Origin: Apoda limacodes
Lineage: Eukaryota; Arthropoda; Insecta; Lepidoptera; Limacodidae
DNA length: 64,000 nucleotides
NCBI GenBank assembly: GCA_946406115.1
Contig: OX291560.1
Coordinates: 8,185,158-8,249,157 of the forward strand
Direction of reading: 5' to 3'
Positions 13,203 through 26,945 of the stretch are shown here, in pieces. Positions within the stretch are counted from its first letter, which is position 1. Each line of letters opens with the position of its first letter. The translations under genes were made by a program, and so were the position numbers. The notes beneath the pieces are model-generated. The model ran no database searches. It saw only the letters and a list, made by a program, of their open reading frames with translations, and was not told the DNA's origin.

Positions 13203-13439
13203 TTATTCATCACACGCGTAAAGTTCCTCAGAACTTTGCATTATCTTGCAAGTCATTCTTATCCGCGAAGCGTTAATAAATAGCGTCATATTTTTGTCAT
13301 TTTCAATAGCGTGAGGTATTTCAACGAATTCATAGACGGTCAAAGGCCTGTCGTAGGCCACGTCGTCGTTAAAGGCTAAGAACCACCGCAAGCGAAACTT
13401 GTAATTTGCCTTACTGTTTGCATTGCGAAATGTTTTCAA
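13203..13439 (-). CDS. Unrecognised small ORF (78 aa) in Delta intron
   Basis: An ATG-initiated frame with mixed, protein-like composition that contains LRWFLAFNDDVAYDRPLTVY. I recognise no family, signal peptide or domain. It lies alone on the strand opposite Delta, with no visible promoter or partner exon. It is more likely a chance frame than a gene and is listed so the region is accounted for. Confidence 0.12.
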   Translation of the reverse strand: MKTFRNANSKANYKFRLRWFLAFNDDVAYDRPLTVYEFVEIPHAIENDKNMTLFINASRIRMTCKIMQSSEELYACDE

Positions 13440-16152
13440 AGATTAAAATCTCTTACATATTGATGATACTATTCTAGGATGACGCGAAATAGTGGTTCAT
13501 ATTCCGACGCGTCTCCGATTTGTACCAGATTAAAGATTTATCGCTCCGTCTGTTCTTGTAACACGTTTTAGTTTATTTCCATTCACTATTTCGTGATTAG
13601 AATATAAATTGTCAATTTCTCTAGCGCGGTAAATAGGTATTACTCATCACCTTGTTGAACTCCTCCAAATATCTACATAATATGCAAAGTAATTTTTTTC
13701 TTTAATTATTTGAGTAGATTTTTTAAAGGAAACATGTTTAAACCTGTGTAAATGATGCTGTGGCATCATTCTCGTCTCACATGAGATCCGGATAATCATG
13801 ACGAGATGTTTATTTTTTAATGCGGTTTCGATTTCAACGCTTAACCCTTCTCATATGATATCGGTCGATCTACCGTGAACCGCTCCAGCGCGATCCACTA
13901 AAAATTTGTTTTAATACTGGCTGGTAATCTTCTTTTTTTTTTTTTTTCTAGACATACCTATCTACAGTTCATTCAAATCGTCCCGTTGTTTATGGCCAAC
14001 ATTTTCATTTTTGGAATTCCACTGTGGTCCAATGACAACGGTTGGATCTCAGGGCCGTGAATGCCGCCATGTGAAATTAAAGCCAGACTTTTCGTTTTTC
14101 ACATCGTTCTCAGATTTAAGTCCCGAATTCCGTAGGTGAAGTCTCTTTTTTAGCGATAATTGTAATTGAGGGCGATAAATTGTTAATGTCTGACTTATAT
14201 CGTGTCTCAGCGTAGCGGACCGGTTGCCAACGTTAAAAAAGTGGTTACGTCTCTTATAATGTTTCCTAGTTGGGTTTCGTGAAGTAATCGTAACTCATAT
14301 AACGTTTCGTTACAGTTATGACCTGCTTTTCAACGTTACCCATAAAATATTTATGTACCTAATTAATTATTTTTATATTAAACCCAAAGTATCTAATTAA
14401 CGTACTTATTGTTTTAAAGATTCACGTACCTCTTCACGATTTACTGGAATTGATGTATGATAATTTTAATAATACGATAAGCCCCGAAAGGGAGATTGTC
14501 TCAGAAATTAGGGGCGTTCCCAGAAATTACAAATACGCACTCCAAAGTCTACAATTAAACATTTGCAAAATCGACTTTCCGTTTGTCCTAGTACAAGGTA
14601 ATACAGGAGCGATGATCACCAACCTAATGACTGACCGTGTCTGACGTAGCTTGACTTCGAACAAGCTTATCTAAGAACATGTATGAGCACTTCTTCCGTC
14701 ACAGTCACAATGTACTGTTAGAAATATTAAAATGCTCTACTTCAAGTTTAGAGTCAGACACCTGTATAGACTTCTCTCGTTTACCTACTTAATTTACCAT
14801 ATCGTAAACTAGTTTATAAAGACTTAATAAGTAAAAAAGTAACTGTTATAAAGCATTTAGTTATTGAAACCAAAGAACTCGGAAACTGACGTATGTCAGA
14901 TACTGACTGAAATATACTCTGTAATCTGTAGCATAGACAAGATGGTCTAATTTTAAACAAAAAAAACCTACACTGTCACAAATTACTAACAAAGAATTCC
15001 GTTCTTTAAAAATACCTTTATTCTTAAAGTACAAGTAATAACAAATATAAAGATAAGTTCTTAACATGCGTAGTTCGGATTCACCTACTAAAATTGTCAA
15101 TGTAGAAAGGCTCGCCTTCACAGTTCAAAGTAAGTACTCGCGTTAGCACGAAACTGCTTAGCATTCTGACCAAAGCACGCGTGCTGTCGCCAATAAAATG
15201 TCGACCTGGATACTTTTTGTGAGAGAATATTTGTACAGGAAGTCTCTCATTCACACGGTATTCAATTTATTACACAATTATTACGAGAACACGCCCGGGA
15301 GTTGTTAAAAAATAGATTTTTTACAAAAAGGTCCCTTTCTGGTAAAAACATGATTCATCGGTCAACGCTCCTTTAGAATAGGAGATAAATTTAATTAAAG
15401 CCATTGAAACCCGAATTAAACGCTCGCCAATCGCTTCATAACTAAACACGTCAGACGTTGTGTCTGTGCGTTCGGACCGGCAGTGAATTTGCATATATTT
15501 AATTTGACTTATGTTTGTTTCGGCTTTGAGACGAGCCCATCTAGTATATGCTTAGGAATATAGAAAATATTTTGCCTCTAAGCACTTTATTATATTATTT
15601 TGGACTTTATTTGTTTGTAAAAAGAGTGATTTTTGAATTGTACGACGGCAAATGTAGCGACGTCGGGGTGTAAGTAAAAAAAACCTGTCCAAAGCGACGT
15701 TACCACACTAACAAAGTGTGAAATATGAAATCACGACACGACTCTTCCACTGCCCAGGTGTTTGTGTTCCAAATATTTTCTCGTTTCGAAACATGAAAGC
15801 TATCTACGGTAATATTTTTTTTAATACTTTCAATATTGTACCAGTATCGTTTTACTGTAGGGCAGTAATTTTAATTTGCATTTTCTATGTTTCACCGTAA
15901 TTTCTATTTATTTGTTGTACCAAATCGGTTAAGCGAAAGGTTTTTCCAATATCTTTATGAATAACACTAAAACTTGTTATAAACAATGACGGCAGCATCT
16001 GTTCGGTTTATAGATTTAAAGACAAGAAAACTAAACACGTGTTCAAAAGATGTTACAGTACCTTAAATACCTGGTTTTGTTCTGTTGTTTCTAAAGCTAA
16101 AAGTATCCCAAACACGTGGCGCTAACAAACAAAAGGAACAAAGTTCCGAATG

Positions 16153-16160
16153 TTCCCACG
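16153..16160 (-). promoter_or_regulatory. Su(H)-type site
   Basis: TTCCCACG on the + strand, i.e. CGTGGGAA on the - strand, a perfect match to the YGTGRGAA consensus of the Notch effector Su(H)/CSL. The 8-bp match is seen directly; binding is inferred. Confidence 0.3.
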
Positions 16161-16669
16161 AATCCCAACATTGGAATCTTTAATAAAATAACAGAATAAC
16201 CTCATTACTGATATAGAAGCAGCCTGTTTAGACACCCTCATGAAACGATAATCAAACAATTCCAAAGCGTTCAAGACGTTGTCTGATAAAATGTTTTACT
16301 TTGTATCTTATGTTAGATTTTATTGGCCGACGTTGATCTGATGCGCATTAGTTATCTGTAGAAAAAAGACTGGCCATTAAAAATAGAAGTAAAGCTTTTA
16401 AACACACCAAATAAAAAGAAATCACCCTTCTACAATAGACTATAGACATATTTTAAAATTGGAACATAAATAAACTGAATGTTGCCATCGATCGATCGTC
16501 AGTTTTTCATAAATAAATTTGTACTCTATAGAAGGGTAACATTTCCTTAATTGCTAACTGCAACTTCTCTAGTAACAAGCTTATACGGCATCAACAACTC
16601 GGCCCATTTATAAAGCTAGCTACACACGTAGCACGTCGTCAGATTTTTATGGGCGTCGAGAGTCACTGT

Positions 16670-16707
16670 CGTGGGAACCGACATATACTTACGCCCGGCC
16701 ACAGCTG
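16670..16707 (+). promoter_or_regulatory. Su(H) site with nearby proneural E-box
   Basis: CGTGGGAA at 16670-16677 fits YGTGRGAA. ACAGCTG at 16701-16707 fits the proneural consensus RCAGSTG. The two are 23 bp apart. In Drosophila, proneural bHLH proteins activate Delta directly, and paired Su(H)/proneural sites mark Notch-regulated enhancers, so this may be a Delta enhancer. That role is inference. Confidence 0.35.
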
Positions 16708-17666
16708 ACCGAAATGCGTTCTCCATACTCGATTAACAAATCAATACACCTTGTACCACGATTTACCATATTTGTTCAGCTATTACCAAGACAGGAATCT
16801 AATTTTTTTTTTATAAGGTGTGCTTATACTGACCGAACTACAGATTTATGTTTAAAAACAATGGTAAGAATGTTAGTGAAAGATCTAAACGTGCGTCGGT
16901 CGGAACGCCTATTTAGTATTCAGAGAGATGATAACACGTCCGCTTGTCTTGTCGACGTACCTATTTATCGAAATAACTTGTTATAAATTCGTCAAAACTC
17001 GTTATTTAATCGTTACTTTTTATGAATAAATAGCTTTTACCGCACGTTTAATGTAACGATGTACGCCTAGAAACTATGTTTTCTAGTTTTGCTTTCCTTC
17101 CATAGACAATAATCATTGTTCATTAGTACAGTTCCTATGTAAATGTCTCATTGTTTAGTCTCCGTACGGTGCCCATGCAAATAATGTTTTTATTCACCGA
17201 GCTTTTAATTGACAACGGGCGGCATCTGTCAGGAAAAACTGAATCACTCCTTAAGACGTGATCAAATGAGTGAATTAAATGGTGACCCTTCGCATCCGCC
17301 GTGAGCAGCTGCAAGCCGACCGGCGACCCGTGACGTGCTTATTGTAATTACTGGCACTCAGGTTCCGTACATCCCCTTGCGATTTTATACGTCATATAGT
17401 CTATTACTTTTGAAATTGGTCTACTATACGAAAATTTGATGATCATTCACCTTAACTTATCATTTCTATTGGAAATACGATATAATTAGTAATTTGTAGA
17501 ATATTAAATGGAACGCCTTCAAAAACTAACTGCTTTTATTGAAACAATATTACATCAATATTTGTAGACATGCGTCTTAATTAAAATTCGATTATGGAAC
17601 AATTTAAAATTTTAAAAGCTCGTTGTTTAGTACGACCGCGTTCACGATGCAACCTCAATCTGTGTT

Positions 17667-18068
17667 TTATGGCCAGTTACTGAACAACCGGTTCCTCAAG
17701 CGCTGTGGGAGAAATTTCATAAAGCATAACCTAAGGTAGCGGCGCGGGTTAAGGAATTTTTGCGACTGTAACACAAATATATGCCTATAAATTCTCCGAT
17801 ACGTTTTGTCGTAGTGTTGGGCGCCTTGTAGATGTTTATTTAACACGTTATCATTTGTAATCGATTTTCGACTGCCGTTTCGCCTCCCTTGGTAAACATC
17901 GACGAATGTCAATAGCTCACTATCTGATACACACCCGTTCTTTTTTGTGTATAAGACCATTACACGATCCCATATTGGGCGACTAGAAGTCGTGTATGTT
18001 GCATTCGTTGTTGATAATATTTTAGCGTATATTAAAACAATTTCGCTGCCATCTGCTATCCAGTCCAC
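17667..18068 (-). CDS. Unrecognised ORF (133 aa) in Delta intron
   Basis: The longest unexplained open frame in this intron, rich in Arg, Tyr and Leu in its C-terminal half. No domain, motif or signal peptide is recognised, and nothing around it suggests a gene. Its length is somewhat unusual for AT-rich intron sequence but not decisive. Possibly chance or a decayed transposon frame. Confidence 0.12.
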   Translation of the reverse strand: MDWIADGSEIVLIYAKILSTTNATYTTSSRPIWDRVMVLYTKKNGCVSDSELLTFVDVYQGRRNGSRKSITNDNVLNKHLQGAQHYDKTYRRIYRHIFVLQSQKFLNPRRYLRLCFMKFLPQRLRNRLFSNWP

Positions 18069-18449
18069 CTGTCTGTCTTGTTAATTTACGCTCGCAAGCA
18101 TACCGAGAAGTAACAGGGTCGTAAAGTAGAAGAAATATTTTAAATACTCAACTGGTTTGTCCATATTTTTTTATACTCGTTTTAAAAGAGATGTTATCTT
18201 GATTAATTATATTGACTTCAAAATCAAATTTATTTTAAAGTGATATGTGAGTCAGTAGCCTGTCCATCATAAATGTTTTTTTTTTGTTGTTACAATGTCT
18301 TTTTTATGTTTTTTCATATGTTTATCTTAAGCGTATACAATATTATTATTTACTCCTATGGCAGTGCACCAATAACATTAAAAAGACTAGTTTTTTTTTA
18401 TTTAACTTTTTATTATGTTGGTAAAATAAACTGTATTTTTATTTTTCAG

Positions 18450-18510
18450 GGCACGTTTTCGCTAATAGTAGAAGCGTGGCATGATACGAACGACACATCG
18501 AGATCAGACG
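18450..18510 (+). CDS. Dl: Delta exon: end of MNNL region
   Basis: A 61-nt exon between acceptor ttttcag (18449) and donor gtaagt (18511). It enters in phase 0 and leaves one base for the next codon. It encodes GTFSLIVEAWHDTNDTSRSD, completing the P-G-T-F-S-L-I-x-E-A-W block that is nearly invariant in Delta proteins. Continuity with 5165 (WP|GTFS) confirms both splice sites. Confidence 0.95.
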
Positions 18511-21500
18511 GTAAGTTGTCCTTTTTTATTTAAAAGAGAAAGAAATGGTTAAGATAATGTTAACAATAGGTATCTTCTTTACTAGGATATAATTACTAGC
18601 GCCATCTGTTAATAACTTTGATAACTACGTACAACTTAACGCACTCTTGGTCTTTAATCTGAAATCACGAACCAAAAAGCCACGTCCACTGAAAATTGTT
18701 AGCCTGGTCCTTAGTCCAAAGTAATTTGTCTATGAATTATGCACATAATCTGTAACAATTTTAACGAGAGCAATAAAAGCTGAAGAAGAATTATTGTAAA
18801 ATTCATATCACGTTGATCACGAACGCTCACATTCAGGTTTCACTGTAATTCTGGGTGTTTATCGTGCATTTAACGGAGTGTATGTATATTTGAATGCTCA
18901 TATTATCATATCGTGGAAGACAAAAATGTTCCCATGGCGTGGACACTTGGCGTTCCGAGCACGCCACGGCGCGTGATCCGCCTTGCAATGGACTAACTAT
19001 TCTAATAAACTCAGCCTTCTGTAGGACGAAAATTTAGTAGAAATGTTCTAATGTATTCCAATGGCCGTTGACTTGTAGACGTCGCCATGAACTGAGCATG
19101 GCAATAAAAAAGTTGACGTATAGATCTATGTTGCAATTTTTTTTTATTTGTGTTATCTATGACAAGAACGGCCAGTTACTTTTCAACGCAAAACAAAACT
19201 ATCGATTATGTACAAATAAAGATTTAGACTAAAGAATCTGTTACAATTTTATGATCTAACAATACAAATGTTAAACCTTATAACATTGTGTGTAACACGC
19301 AAACGTTGGTTAATCGAACATCAAAATTACTCAAGCCACATGTTCATCTAATTTCAGATTATTATCAAGTTGATTTATAACCTACTGGCGATCGGATCAA
19401 TAAGTTCAGTTTGTTTCTGTTGGCCGATATTACATAAAAGAAACTAAATGCCCAATAAAGAATCGACAACGATTCACGGCGTACATGCGACATGGCGTGA
19501 CCGAAAAACGATTCGAAATGAATTGTACCCGCACCGTAAATACATCATCATGATAATTCGCCCCGCACATCGACATAAGAAACATAACTCTTCAAAAACA
19601 CGAACGACCGATACGACCTCAATACACGTTCATTTAAAAGCACATCACTAATTTAAAAAAAGAAAGAAAGGAACACTTCCGATTTCTTTTTTTAAAACAA
19701 TTAAATTCGCTGTAACCGAACATGGTAACGCCCATTTTTTTTAATTATATTGCCTTATAATAAAAGATCTTCGTCCTGACTGCACTCTGACCGACTTAAT
19801 TACTAACTCCTGACCAGAAGACCCAATTTAATATACAACAAAAACCATTCGTGATTTACTCAAAACAGATTTGGAGATAGGGCGAGGTCGACGGAATTAC
19901 CAAAAATCATTAGCTTGAGAATTAGATAGCTTAAGAGGTCGGGTACATTTTTAATAAATCAGGAGCAATGGGCGGCGCCGGACCACTACCGAGAAATGTT
20001 ACCAACAGAAATCTAATCAACCATAATAACAGGTTACAGCGCCCGTTTGTGTTCACTCACCATCGACTCACCGGCTAATGCTTAATTAAATCACATTCTG
20101 GTTTTTTATCTAATACCAGACGCAACAAACAGCTGCAGCCCGGTTTAGTGAGCCCCGATCAACTAATCGCTTGCTCAGCGTAGACCAAGTCAAATCGTCA
20201 AGAAAGCGACACACGACTAAAGAATCCAATATATCATGCATAAACACTCGATTGTATCGTGAAATGCTAGCTCATATAAAGGGATTCTTGTACTAAACAA
20301 ATAACTTTACGACAATGGGTCGCTCGCTGGCAATCCCGATGTTGTCTTGTTCACCGAAACCTTTTGTTAGCGCCCCGGCCAGCACCTGGTGCACACTAAC
20401 GGACCGAACCATTGTTTACTTACTGGATGCTAAAAAATATACCTCTGGAGGGAAGTAATTTTTTAGTTTACACTACGTCTTTCGTCGTTGTAGGGCTTGA
20501 ACTGAATAAAAAATCACGGAAGACGCTCCGGAAGGTTCAATTTATGATGTAACAGGCGAGGAAACGCTGTCGACAGATGCTAAGCACATGCAGTTGATAA
20601 TAGGTGGGTACGTCAGAGGGTATGGGCACACTCAAGTGTCTTGCGGGCTTTGTTTAAAAAGTACTCTATAACGTGAAATAAATAACGTATGATCCGGCAA
20701 AAATGGGATGGTTACGAATTATAGGTGAAAGCAGTAGAAATTGCTAATTTATACGTAAACAGGAAAAAAAAGCGTGTGAAATGTATCGATAAGAGATTAC
20801 TTTTTCTGTCGCAATTACTTGACCGGGCGGCGTGTTTTTAAACCATAATTGAATTCAGATCTGAAGCACGCAAGGTTTTATTGAATTAACTCGACATAAC
20901 TATTGATTGCTAACAGGTCTCCAGGCGCTCTGAAATTGTAGTATGTTTTGAACTGAAACAAGTTAATTGTTTTGCAAACTTTATCATCGTTGCTTGTAAC
21001 GTTAGACTATTAATAACATCACGTAAATATTAAATCACTTATATTATAATTTTCTTTGAACGCTTTGTAACATTTTAATGTAACCCGAATCTTTATAGTG
21101 CTCAATGCTTTTAGGCTAAATTTAAAAATAAAACATAACATGTCTCAGAGCACCACGGTTTTGATGTTCAATAATAGTTTTGAACTACGTGTACGGGAGG
21201 TTGGTTGCGCTCGGCCGCTCGAATGACATTACACGACCGCGAGATGCGATTATCGATACAGTTATGTTGTGACGGCTGCTTATCTCGTCGTCTCGTTACC
21301 GGGCCATGTATTATTTGTTAATTCATTACTCTCTAGCCGGTGCTGTTACCTTCACGTTCCCAGAGCTCTCGCCTCTTTATGATTATGTTCTTAGTTAATT
21401 GGCTTTCTCAAAGATTAAACGTACTAAGTAGCGTTCTAGATATGCAACTTCTCTATATTGCGCAATCTTACCTTAGATTGATCAGATTGCAAGTTTGAAA

Positions 21501-21772
21501 AGAAAGTGACCATTTTCACTACAAAACAATAGCGTTATTAGATTTGATTCGATCTCGCAAAACGTTTTGAATAGCATTGTTTGTTTTTCTTAAACCTCCT
21601 CCTTGTATCTAGACGTTTTGTACACTCGACCAACGAACGTATTGAGTTATTTATCTATTCTAAAGAGCATCTTCGGAGCCAGTCCACTCGAAACATCGAA
21701 GTGTGTTAGAAGTGGACAGTTTTATAAACAAAAGAAGTGGGTTGTTTGTGTACAAGTCCATTGATAAAATGT

Positions 21773-21817
21773 TTCCCACAAGACGCGACGCCGGCGGGCA
21801 TGTCGGCCGGGCAGGTG
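21773..21817. promoter_or_regulatory. Su(H) site plus proneural E-box
   Basis: TTCCCACA (TGTGGGAA on -) at 21773-21780 and GCAGGTG on + at 21811-21817 are separated by 30 bp. Both are exact consensus matches. Their proximity inside a Delta intron suggests a proneural/Notch-responsive enhancer. Not proven. Confidence 0.35.
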
Positions 21818-23554
21818 GACGGATCGAGACGACTGGAAGTCGAATCGACTTAATGATGCTGACTTCGTGAAATACGGTCGACGAACTGACTTCGCGTTAC
21901 GGTTTCATTTTCATTAGATATCAAAGCCTTCGTTAATTGGAACTTCTGTTTAACTAGAGATGTACAGTGACAGTTACTGAATGTGACAAAGACTAAGACA
22001 ACAGTTTGTTTGGTGTCACTAAATTTGTGTTAACCTCAAAACAACTTGTGACCAAATTGCCCGTTTAGGATGAAACCTTTCGCCGTCTACAGTTATTACA
22101 GTCACTTTACATTTCTATGTTGAGCTTATTCTATGTCTAGGCAACGCATCCTTAATGGACAAGATCTCAACGTCCGGTGGATTTATTGATCGATTGATCG
22201 ATCATCCCAGCGGAAGTTGCATCGCGTGATCGCTGCTCCCGTTTTCCTAAAAAAATCGCGTTCAACATCCCAAATCGACCGCGTCCGCCTCTGATAGTGT
22301 GGCGGAGGTAAATTATCGGTTGTTATGCTTTCTTTTTGTTTTTGCTTATCGACCTGTTCGGATTTATATGCTCTTATTTTTCTCGTTTTGTTTGTAGTGA
22401 CCCCTGGGTCCGTAATTACATGTTACCCGTCGTAGCGGCGGCGGCGAGCCACGTACGCTGAGTTACTGCCCCCCATCTTTTAAATAATGTATTTATTTGT
22501 GAATTGGAATTACATTAATAGATACCATAGTGGTATACACCTTCATTTAATATCGTTACTACTCAGAATTAGGATGATGGCTGTAATTTTCGTTGTTTCT
22601 TAAAAGAAGCGGTCCGCATCGCTCCGTGTATCGTTTCATTTAACGAATGTGAGATTGAAAACAAAAACCTTTCAAGTTGTTTGTAATTTTCCTACAAATT
22701 GCTTAGAAGCCGTCTCTAGGGTTGCTACTTGTTTTCGTTCAGACATTTTATCGAAACAATCTAGAATTATTTAACAATGATGACTATTCATGCAATTATG
22801 TTAAGTAGTTTTTTTTCTGATATAAGGAAACTACCTTCTTTTAGAAACAAAGTAACCAAGTCAAATATTACAAAGTAAGAACTCTAAAAAAATACAAAAA
22901 AAATTAAAAAAACAACGTACTGACGAAAACTAAAATCTTACTACTAGTTACTACTATAGTATATTGGACAAACACATTAAAAAAAAATATAATTCATTTT
23001 AGACACCAAGCCGCTGTCAGGTAATAAAGAACGGTGCAGTTTGCGAAACAGCAGGCAACCCTAGTGCACCTGAGTGAGGTCGTCAAGTGCACGGTTGCCA
23101 TAATTCGCGCTGCACCTCGAGTTAAATTGCTCGCCGCCCGCGCTTCGTTCCCACACATCATTTTTCTAATTCTCCTCGAACTCTACTCGCTTTAATAACA
23201 CTTCTTTGAAAACTATCGTATTACACACACCCTCACATAAAATAATATTGTTAAACAATAATTACTACTTTTAATGACATGACTTGAACACGTGTATCGT
23301 GTCGATATCGATAGGGAAGGGATTAGTAAATTGTCTAGGGTACGGCCTCGATTTGGATTAAATTTAAGTTTGGAACGAAATTAAAGTCTACGTTCATTAT
23401 TTTTTTTTAATCTGCATAGAAGGATAAATTCCAACAGAATGTGTCCATTTTTGTTTTTTTTTCGTCAATGACTAAATCTCTCAATCGTCATAAGGGCTGT
23501 CGGGAAAAAACCAATAAAACCAATGTAATCCATTTAATTCTAAATAAATTTTTA

Positions 23555-23758
23555 TTATTGCCAAATGCCAGGCGATTCGTATTTTAGTTTGGCAGACAGC
23601 CCCTGCATACACTGTATGTTATGCGTTTTATCTGTTAAATTTATTAGACAGATAATATCGTCTAAGCCTACATCGGGTTCGTAAATCCTGTACACTACGC
23701 TGTATTCCGGCATCGCTGCGTACAACTCGCGATTATAAATCTGAATATTACAGATCAT
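23555..23758 (-). CDS. Unrecognised small ORF (67 aa), possible terminal exon
   Basis: The frame reads MICNIQIYNRELYAAMPEYS... and ends ...KLKYESPGIWQ before a stop. The composition looks protein-like (balanced acidic, aromatic and cysteine residues), and an acceptor-like tattatag lies just upstream of the ATG on this strand, so it could be the last exon of a nested gene or a decayed mobile-element frame. No family is recognised. Confidence 0.2.
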   Translation of the reverse strand: MICNIQIYNRELYAAMPEYSVVYRIYEPDVGLDDIICLINLTDKTHNIQCMQGLSAKLKYESPGIWQ

Positions 23759-24809
23759 CTAACTATAATAGTAAACAAAAGAATCAAATGAAAAATCGAT
23801 TAAAGATAACAAACTCCATCTCATTACTCGAAATACCTTATCTTTGACACTCGACACAATAAAAACAAAGGGCGCTCGTTCGTATCGAATACCATACGCC
23901 ACGAAATTAGTTGGGATCGATCGTTTTTATATACCTTTTAATTTTGTTTCGCGTCTGGTTTAATTTTATCTGCTGTCGGGATTACCGGCTTAGGAATGTA
24001 ACAGCGCGGGGCAACAAAAGTAAAAAGCGGGCATACACGTCGAGAAATAAATAAAGGTAGGAACTGGTCGCGGTGAGGTTTCTCAGCGTGCCTCCGGCTG
24101 CGACTCATCACCTATACATACAACCTTTGATGAATGGAGTGACAAGTTTTTTTTTTATAAATCAGTGCAGATTTTCCTCGGTCAGTTTTTATTTTAAAGC
24201 CAGTTATGTCATCCCTTTAATAAATCATAGAATATAGAAACTGAACAAAACTAGTTGTGCAACTTGCATGCGATGTGAATGTGTTGCTTGATTTTATATT
24301 TAATGCTGGCAAGGAGTCGAAAACTTAATGCCATAAAAAATGTTCCTGACTGGATTTATTTAAGTAAAGAATATATTTAAAACTTTTAATCAATCAAGCA
24401 ACGGGCGCCTACGAATCAAAACAGTGAATCACGCTGGGAACAATGAGATCTCACGGTTGAATGCGGGCGTCAAACGGGCGACGTTAACAGGTCAATTTAC
24501 TTCTGTAACCCTTTCCCACGATGATAAACAAATTTTCAGGATTTTTTTCAGATTAAATTAATTCCATTAAAATCCAACATTCCAATACCATTAATAGATT
24601 AATCTAAATTTCAATAGATATAAACCAAGAAGGCAATTTAATGTTAGTATAAATACAAATTCCTAGAAATAGAAAAAGGAAGAATACTTAAACCATAGAC
24701 TTCACAAGTATTTTCCTGATTTTGGCCTACATTCCGCAGATCAATCGACATTTGTGGTAGGTAGTTACAATAAACTTAACAAGTCTAACCTATGTTTTCT
24801 TTATTTCAG

Positions 24810-25067
24810 ATACACTAATCGCGCGAATGACGAAGCAAAGCATAGCAGACGTCGGGGGTCCTTGGGTGGAAGAGGAACAACGATGGGGGGGTCCAGGGGG
24901 TGCGCATCTAAGGCTAACATACCGGGTCACCTGCGCAGCTCATTACTACGGAGCAGGTTGCGAGGTGTTGTGCCGGCCGCGAGACGATGGCTTCGGACAC
25001 TACACCTGCTCGCCGGCAGGCGGTATCGTCTGCAGGCCTGGATGGACCGGGGACTACTGCTCTAAAC
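24810..25067 (+). CDS. Dl: Delta exon: DSL domain
   Basis: The exon runs from acceptor tttcag (24809) to donor gtaagt (25068); it is entered with one base carried over and leaves one base. After a variable linker it encodes the DSL domain, which contacts Notch EGF11-12: TYRVTCAAHYYGAGC, then RPRDDGFGHYTC, then GWTGDYC. All six conserved cysteines are present (about residues 161, 170, 174, 186, 194 and 203 of the reconstructed chain). HYYG and CRPRDD-FGH are the receptor-binding signature. Confidence 0.96.
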
Positions 25068-26945
25068 GTAAGTTACCTTATTTATTATTGTACAAAAATG
25101 TTAAGTTTGGTTGCCAGTATCAACATGTTTTATTCCTGCTTGACAGTTATAAGGTTAAAAGTTCATGTGTAGAAAACCTTTTACGATAGAAACATTTTTT
25201 ACGTAAACGTTATTTGCTTGCCAGTACCAATTTTCAAAACCCGATAGAATAGATTTTTATATATTACTATCTAAACCCATATTTCTCAAGGATTTTCTTA
25301 ACTTTACCAGACTGTCTAAGTATTAACTATTTGAGTGACGGAACAACGAAGTGTAACAAATGAATAATAGATTTTTTTTGTATCAAATGAACTCTTTTTT
25401 GTTGTCTCCTAACATGTGCAGTTTGTAGCTAACATTTCCTGTTAAAATAGCCACTAGAAGAATCGCAATTTTTTTTGTCAATAGCAGTTGCTGTGCGTGT
25501 GTAGGTACATGAAATTATTTTGTTAATAATAGATTAATTCACATTAGCTCGTTTCTATGACAACATCGACTCACACAATACCCCAATATCATAGTTTAAA
25601 TATGGAACGTTGTTCCCAATTCAGTCTTCCTCATTAACGGGTTACGGTATGACATTTTAGGCTAACTTCCTCTTGTGTGCCTAATTTTGTATTGTCATGG
25701 ACAAGTTTTTATTAAATTGAATGTCCTTTCATTTTAGTTTTTTCTTTATTTCCATGTTATGATACAAATAGTTTTGTATTATTATTTATTATCACATGCT
25801 GAAATGTGATTAACCACTGATACTTCCAATTAATAAAAAAAAAAACTGTCAAAATTACGATTTTATTTGAACTATGTAAATTTGATATTTTTTATATCAC
25901 ACGCATTGCCAACGACTCGAGATGTAGGTATGGTCATATTTACGTTATTAATGCTATGCGCGAATTTTAATCACTAATTATGCTCTGTCTTAGTAATACA
26001 TTATTTCTCTTATTTAGGCTGTGCATATTAATAATTAATTTACCTATTTTAGAAATTTATTATATAGGAATATACTAAACTTCCTGCGGCCATTGCACGG
26101 ACTTCGTTTGTATCACTCATTAAAATATTATTTACTTCTTAAAATCCTTTCGCAATCAATCCTTATTGATAAATAATAATTCTGAAGTATATCTTAATTA
26201 TTGTATGAGTTTCGTTTAACTTAGAAAGATCTGTGAAATTTCTAGCAATAAAATGCTACATTTTTTATCATCTTTACGGCACAATAATTTAAGTCAATGT
26301 AGCCATTTTGACGGCAATAAGCGGTAAAATTCTCACGTTTGCCTTTTAGAGTAATTAAAAAGTGAAGGCTTGTGAATTACATTTGTAATTTATTTTTTAA
26401 TGCATTTTATTTAATATTAAGACTTGTTGTTAATTAGGAAAGTTCACTAATTTGGGTTAAATATGAGTCAGTAACATTAACTAAACTTGAGTTGAGTTTT
26501 TTTTTTATAAGAATATATGGCAGTATTCTTACAGTTTAAAAGAATATTATCTCTATGATTCAATTTCTGCCGAGCCATTTTTTATACATATGCTTTTATT
26601 ATAGTTTTGAGAGACCATAAAGAATAACTTTTTTTTTTTTTTTAAAAAGTCTGCCAGTATTTTTAACTTAGCTGCTTCTAGTAGGGTGTCATTTGACCTT
26701 TTCACTATGGTGTATGATTCACTTTGAAAACTGCAACTAGCAATTCTTGGAAATAGCACGAGTGTGGGACTAGCTAATAACACGTTCATCAGTCACTCAG
26801 GTTGTCACATAGTCTGTCAGCGTGCGACCGCCCGCGACGGTGTTGCCATGTTTTCAACACATGCATAAACAGCGAAACGGTCAAGTTTACTCATCACAGA
26901 CATTCATCAAATGCCATTTGCCATAACTTCAATACGATAAACATC

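Larger units (their letters stand above)
5166..18449 (+). other. Dl: Delta intron (13.3 kb)
   Basis: A large intron between MNNL-domain exons. It contains diverged tandem repeats (7636-7935), a LINE reverse-transcriptase fragment (8967-9845), two CGTGGGAA Su(H)-type sites (16153-16160 on the - strand, 16670-16677 on the + strand) and E-boxes of the proneural type (16701-16707, 17305-17311). Short open frames on the - strand (13203-13439 and 17667-18068) match nothing I recognise. The rest is AT-rich and otherwise featureless to my reading. Confidence 0.8.
18511..24809 (+). other. Dl: Delta intron (6.3 kb)
   Basis: Mostly AT-rich non-coding sequence. It contains consensus Su(H)-type sites at 21773-21780, 23148-23155 and 24513-24520 (all reading TTCCCAC(A/G) on +), a proneural GCAGGTG at 21811-21817, a short self-complementary gatcgattgatcgatc stretch near 22188, and an unidentified 67-codon frame on the - strand (23555-23758). 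Confidence 0.75.

Noticed and set aside
22777..22820. C/D snoRNA-like ATGATGA...CTGA on the + strand
   Set aside because: Only one C and one D box 33 nt apart, no terminal stem, and no position near a 3' splice site.
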